From Acidimicrobiia bacterium (GTDB taxonomy: Bacteria > Actinomycetota > Acidimicrobiia > Acidimicrobiales > SZUA-35), in assembly GCA_029863385.1 (NCBI GenBank), contig JAOTVU010000012.1, forward strand, positions 1-52,273: DNA of 52,273 nt, written 5' to 3'. The notes under the pieces were generated by a model. That model was given only the letters and a program-made list of their open reading frames with translations, made no database searches and was not told the DNA's origin. Shown piece by piece: positions 48,846 to 52,273 of the stretch. Each line of letters starts with the position of its first letter. Positions within the stretch are counted from its first letter, which is position 1. The position numbers were made by a program, and so were the translations under genes.

Positions 48846-50246
48846 ATGAATCTCTCCGAAGCGGTTACCACGTCGCTCTGGCTCGATCGGCTCGATCCTC
48901 CCATCGAACGCCGCGCCCCTCTCGGGGCCCGGCCGGAGGCGGCCGATGCCGACGTCGCCATCATCGGTGGGGGGTTCAGCGGGCTGTGGACCGCCTACTA
49001 CCTCATCCGCGCCGACCCCTCCCTGCGCATCACGCTGATCGAGCGGGACTTCTGTGGGTTCGGGGCGTCGGGCCGCAACGGGGGCTGGGCCATCGGCGAG
49101 GTGGCCGGGCCACTCGAATGGTACGCCCGCAGGGCGACCCAGGCCGAGGCGATGCGACTCGCCCGGGCGGTGTTCGACGCCGTCGACGAGATCGGGCGCG
49201 TCTCCGAGGCCGAGGGTGTCGACTGCCACTACGCAAAGGGCGGCACCATCCGAATCGCCCGCAACCGACCACAGGCCATGCGCCAGCGCGACGAGATCGC
49301 TCATCACCGGGCCTGGGGCTTCACCGACGACGAGATCCGACTGCTGACCGCTGACGAAGCCACCGACCACATCGGAGCCAGTCGAGTACATTCCGGTATC
49401 TTCCTCGCCCCGTCGGCCGCACTCGACCCGGCCCGCCTCGTGCGGGGCCTGGCCGAGGTGGTGGAGCGGGCCGGGGTGCGCATCGTGGAGGAGACGGCGG
49501 TGACCGAGTTCGAGTCGGGCCGGGTGGTCACCGATCAGGGCGACGTCCGGGCCGAGGTCGTCGTGCGGGCGACCGAGGCGTACACCCGCGACCTGAAAGG
49601 GCACCGCCGGAATCTCCTGCCCGTCTACTCGTTGATGGTGGCGACCGAACCGCTGACGTCGGCACAGCTGGCGGAGGTCCGCCTCGATCATCGCCCGACG
49701 TTCGCAGACGACCGGTTCATGGTCATCTACGGCCAGCGAACAGCGGACGACCGGATCGCCTTCGGCGGCCGCGGTGTCCCGTACCTCTTCGGCTCCCGCA
49801 TCGCCCGTAGCGCCGAACTGCACCAACCGTCACACGAGTTGATCGCCGGCACGCTCGTCGACCTCCTTCCGGCGCTGGAGGGCATCGGCTTCACCCATCG
49901 CTGGGGCGGTGTGCTGGGTATTCCCCGAAACTGGATCCCCGGACTCACCTTCGATCGTCGCAACGGATTCGGCGTTCTCGGCGGCTATGTCGGCGAAGGG
50001 GTCGCCGCGTCGAACCTGGCCGGGCGAACGATGGCCGAGCTGATCGTCGGTGACGACACCGACCGGACGAGCCTGCCCTGGGTCGGGGCCACCGCTCGAC
50101 GGTGGGAGCCGGAACCCCTGCGGTGGCTGGGTATTCGTTCGAGCCGCACCCTGCTCGCCGCCGCCGACGAGCGGGAGGACACCACCGACCGGCAGGCGAA
50201 ACTGGCCTACACGGTTTCGCGCCTTCTCCGAGGCGGCGGCCGCTGA
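48846..50246 (+). CDS. FAD-dependent amine oxidoreductase (DadA/PuuB-like)
   Basis: A 466-residue DAO-fold flavoprotein. The FAD-binding Rossmann motif is ADVAIIGGGFSGLWTAYYLIRADPSLRITLIER (37-70), followed by GFGASGRNGGWAIGE, the substrate-domain strands PVYSLMVATEPL and VIYGQRTADDRIAFGGRG, and the C-terminal FAD segment NGFGVLGGYVGEGVAASNLAGRTMAELI. PuuB-like enzymes oxidise gamma-glutamylputrescine; DadA-like ones oxidise D-amino acids. Proximity to a polyamine-type transporter favours an amine or amine conjugate. ATG 48846 is the likely start; GTG 48840 would add two residues. The gene is divergent from the C45-GNAT-pot operon, from which it is separated by the direct repeat. Confidence 0.87.
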   Translation: MNLSEAVTTSLWLDRLDPPIERRAPLGARPEAADADVAIIGGGFSGLWTAYYLIRADPSLRITLIERDFCGFGASGRNGGWAIGEVAGPLEWYARRATQAEAMRLARAVFDAVDEIGRVSEAEGVDCHYAKGGTIRIARNRPQAMRQRDEIAHHRAWGFTDDEIRLLTADEATDHIGASRVHSGIFLAPSAALDPARLVRGLAEVVERAGVRIVEETAVTEFESGRVVTDQGDVRAEVVVRATEAYTRDLKGHRRNLLPVYSLMVATEPLTSAQLAEVRLDHRPTFADDRFMVIYGQRTADDRIAFGGRGVPYLFGSRIARSAELHQPSHELIAGTLVDLLPALEGIGFTHRWGGVLGIPRNWIPGLTFDRRNGFGVLGGYVGEGVAASNLAGRTMAELIVGDDTDRTSLPWVGATARRWEPEPLRWLGIRSSRTLLAAADEREDTTDRQAKLAYTVSRLLRGGGR

Positions 50247-50400
50247 CCGAACCTCGTCGACGGGTCAGCAGCCATGCTGGGAACGGCGGGCCATGGCTTT
50301 TCGTTCGGGGATGGGCAATACTGAGCGCTGCGGGCACGAGTCTCCCGCCGATCAAGGGCTTGCTGGGTACAGGGCTCGGTCGAAGACAACAGGGCGCGGA

Positions 50401-52273
50401 ATGGTAACCAACACGACGACGTCGGCTGGGTCGGGCACAACTCCATCACGGGACGAGGGCGGAGCGAAGCTGGGCACGTTCGGCGGTGTGTTCACCCCGA
50501 GTGTGCTCACCATTCTCGGCCTGGTTCTCTTCCTGCGGCTGGGCTACGTCACCGGTTCGGTCGGCCTGGCCGAGATGCTGGTGATCCTGGCCCTGTCGAC
50601 CGTGGTCTCGATCCTCACGACGTTCTCGCTGGCGGCGCTGGCCACCAATCTCCGGGTCGGCGGCGGGGGTGTCTACTTCCTCATCTCCCGTACGTTGGGT
50701 CCGGCGTTCGGTGGTGCCATCGGCCTGGTGCTGTACGTTGCCATGTCGATTTCGGTGGCGTTCTACGCCATCGGTCTCGGCGAGGCGGTGGCCAGCATCG
50801 TCGGGGTCGACGACGCCTTCTTCCCCCGTCTCGTTGCGTTGGGGACGATCGTGTTCCTGCTGGGGGTGGCCTGGCTCGGCGCCGACATCGCCACGAAACT
50901 CCAGTACGTGGTGATGGTGTGCCTGGTGGTCGCCATCGTCGGCTATCTGGTCGGCGTGGTCGATGATCTCGAACCGTCACTCCTGGCCGAGAACTTCTGG
51001 CGCCCTGCCGACGGCGACGGCGTGTCGATGTGGGTGGGGTTCGCCATCTTCTTCCCGGCGATCACCGGTTTCACCCAGGGCGTGGCCATGTCGGGCGACC
51101 TGAGGACACCGTCGCGGTCGATCAGCGTGGGCACTTTCGGCGCCATCGGCGTGTCCACCGTGGTCTATCTGATCGTCATCCTCACGCTGGCCATGGTCGT
51201 TCCGCTGGAGGCGCTGCGAGATGACACGGCGATCATGCGCCGGCTCTCGCTCACGCCGTGGTTGGTTGACGTCGGGGTCGTGGCCGCCACGCTGTCGTCG
51301 GCCGTCGCATCCATCGTCGGCGCGCCGAGGGTTCTGCAACGGCTGGCGGCCGACCGGCTGATCAAACCGCTCGAACCGTTCGCCCTGGGATCCGGACCGG
51401 CCGACAATCCTCGTCGGGGCGTGCTGCTCAGCGCCGGCATCGCACTGGCGACCGTCGGTCTCGGCGATCTGAACCTCGTCGCCCCCGTGATCTCGATGTT
51501 CTTCCTGGTCACCTACGGGATGATCAACTACGCCACCTACTCCGAGGCCCGGGCGGCCAGCACGTCGTTCCGACCCCGTTTTCGGTTCTTCGACTGGCGG
51601 CTCAGCCTGGCCGGAACCGCAGCCTGTCTCGGCACGATCATCGCCATCAATCCGCTGGCCGGCGTTGTGGCCGTCGGAGCCCTCTTCGGGTTGTACCGGT
51701 ATCTGTCCCACACCGTTCAGCAGATTCGTTGGGCCGACAGCACCCGCGGCTTCCACGCGTCGAACCTGCGTACCAATCTGGCCAACTTCAGTATGCAGAC
51801 CGACACGACCCGCGATTGGCGTCCCTGTACCGTGGCCTTGGCCCCTCGCGACCCGACTCGTCGCCAGAGACTGTGCGAGCTGGTGGAATGGCTTGAGGGT
51901 GGGGTTGGCTTCACGACGGTGACCCGGATCGTGGTCGGGAAGGGGCCGATGGCCCGGAAGATCGCCGGGCGCATCGATCTCGAGCTGCAGAAGGAGCTGA
52001 GCGACCGGGACGGCACGCTCTACGGCCGGGTGCTGGCCGCCGACACCCTCGACGGTGGGGTGAGTGCCATGCTGCAGGCCCACGGCATGGGTTCCCTGAG
52101 GGCCAACATGGTGCTGACCAGTTGGTTCGAGGACGACTGCGACCGGGAGAAGGCGGTCGACCACGGTTCGATGATCCACACCGCGATCCGACATGGATGC
52201 AATGTCGGGATCGTGCACACTCCCGATACCGGCTGGTCCCGCCTCTTCCACGCCGCCGGTCAGGGGAGGGGTT
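50401..52273 (+). CDS. SLC12-like cation-chloride cotransporter/APC permease (3' end cut by window)
   Basis: The frame opens at ATG 50401 and stays open past the right edge (624 codons seen). After a Thr/Ser-rich leader the first helix carries the SLC12 signature KLGTFGGVFTPSVLTILGLVLFLRLGYVTGSVGLAEML. About twelve helices follow to about residue 450, including NLRVGGGGVYFLISRTLGPAFGGAIGLVLY and FFPAITGFTQGVAMSGDLRTPSRSI. The cytoplasmic tail begins SNLRTNLANFSMQTDTTRDWRPCTVALAP, recalling the C-terminal domain of cation-chloride cotransporters. Bacterial homologues may move amino acids or ions; the substrate cannot be read here. The 154-base gap before it shows no clear terminator or operator. 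Confidence 0.85.
   Translation, partial: MVTNTTTSAGSGTTPSRDEGGAKLGTFGGVFTPSVLTILGLVLFLRLGYVTGSVGLAEMLVILALSTVVSILTTFSLAALATNLRVGGGGVYFLISRTLGPAFGGAIGLVLYVAMSISVAFYAIGLGEAVASIVGVDDAFFPRLVALGTIVFLLGVAWLGADIATKLQYVVMVCLVVAIVGYLVGVVDDLEPSLLAENFWRPADGDGVSMWVGFAIFFPAITGFTQGVAMSGDLRTPSRSISVGTFGAIGVSTVVYLIVILTLAMVVPLEALRDDTAIMRRLSLTPWLVDVGVVAATLSSAVASIVGAPRVLQRLAADRLIKPLEPFALGSGPADNPRRGVLLSAGIALATVGLGDLNLVAPVISMFFLVTYGMINYATYSEARAASTSFRPRFRFFDWRLSLAGTAACLGTIIAINPLAGVVAVGALFGLYRYLSHTVQQIRWADSTRGFHASNLRTNLANFSMQTDTTRDWRPCTVALAPRDPTRRQRLCELVEWLEGGVGFTTVTRIVVGKGPMARKIAGRIDLELQKELSDRDGTLYGRVLAADTLDGGVSAMLQAHGMGSLRANMVLTSWFEDDCDREKAVDHGSMIHTAIRHGCNVGIVHTPDTGWSRLFHAAGQGRG

Overview
This is a high-GC window (roughly two thirds G+C by eye), densely packed with bacterial genes. 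Starts are mostly ATG, GTG or TTG, and many neighbouring genes overlap by four bases. I see no rRNA, tRNA, phage, integrase, transposase or CRISPR. GuaB3 beside guaA, a SARP/BTAD-type regulator, DUF2510/DUF4282 and DUF2087 proteins point to an actinobacterium. CcmF (System I cytochrome c maturation) and a selenocysteine-type redox protein fit Acidimicrobiia or a related uncultured lineage better than Streptomyces or Mycobacterium. That placement is inference.

Layout. 1-6.7 kb: 3'-truncated ccmF (cut by the window edge), a DUF2087 regulator, a thioredoxin-like protein with an in-frame TGA and a convincing SECIS-like hairpin (the strongest single finding), a TfoX-like protein, a secreted or surface hypothetical, a frameshifted membrane protein, a 52-residue protein and a YcaQ-type DNA glycosylase. 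6.7-13.4 kb: L,D-transpeptidase, guaB3-guaA, a DUF1996 secreted protein and a DUF368 lipid-phosphate transporter, with a hairpin-rich intergenic region after guaA. 13.6-17.5 kb: an acyltransferase-3 membrane protein diverging from an OmpR-type two-component system. 17.5-23.4 kb: a divergon around an RpiR-type regulator. On one side lies a fused E1 alpha/beta 2-oxoacid dehydrogenase, on the other an ALDH7-type dehydrogenase and a saccharopine-dehydrogenase-like protein. A clean inverted repeat sits in the 46-bp gap. I infer amino-acid (perhaps lysine) catabolism.

24.5-42.6 kb: a surface or extracellular polysaccharide locus. A SARP regulator and a CapK-like ligase are divergent from a single 15.5-kb plus-strand operon of twelve genes. 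These are sugar oxidoreductase, DegT aminotransferase, AlgD-like sugar dehydrogenase, GT4 glycosyltransferase, Wzz-like chain-length protein, O-antigen-ligase/polymerase-like protein, beta-helix lipoprotein, initiating sugar-phosphate transferase, SDR epimerase, flippase and two FemAB/GNAT-type transferases. Nearly all junctions overlap, and the operon ends in a perfect 14-bp stem terminator. Together they form a Wzx/Wzy-type assembly line for a glycan predicted to carry uronic acid, an amino sugar and amide-linked substituents.

42.6-52.3 kb: a potABCD polyamine-type ABC transporter preceded in the same operon by a C45-type Ntn acyltransferase/hydrolase and a GNAT protein. A DadA/PuuB-like FAD oxidoreductase is divergent from it, followed by an SLC12-like permease that runs off the right edge. 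This looks like an uptake-and-catabolism module for amines or amine conjugates.
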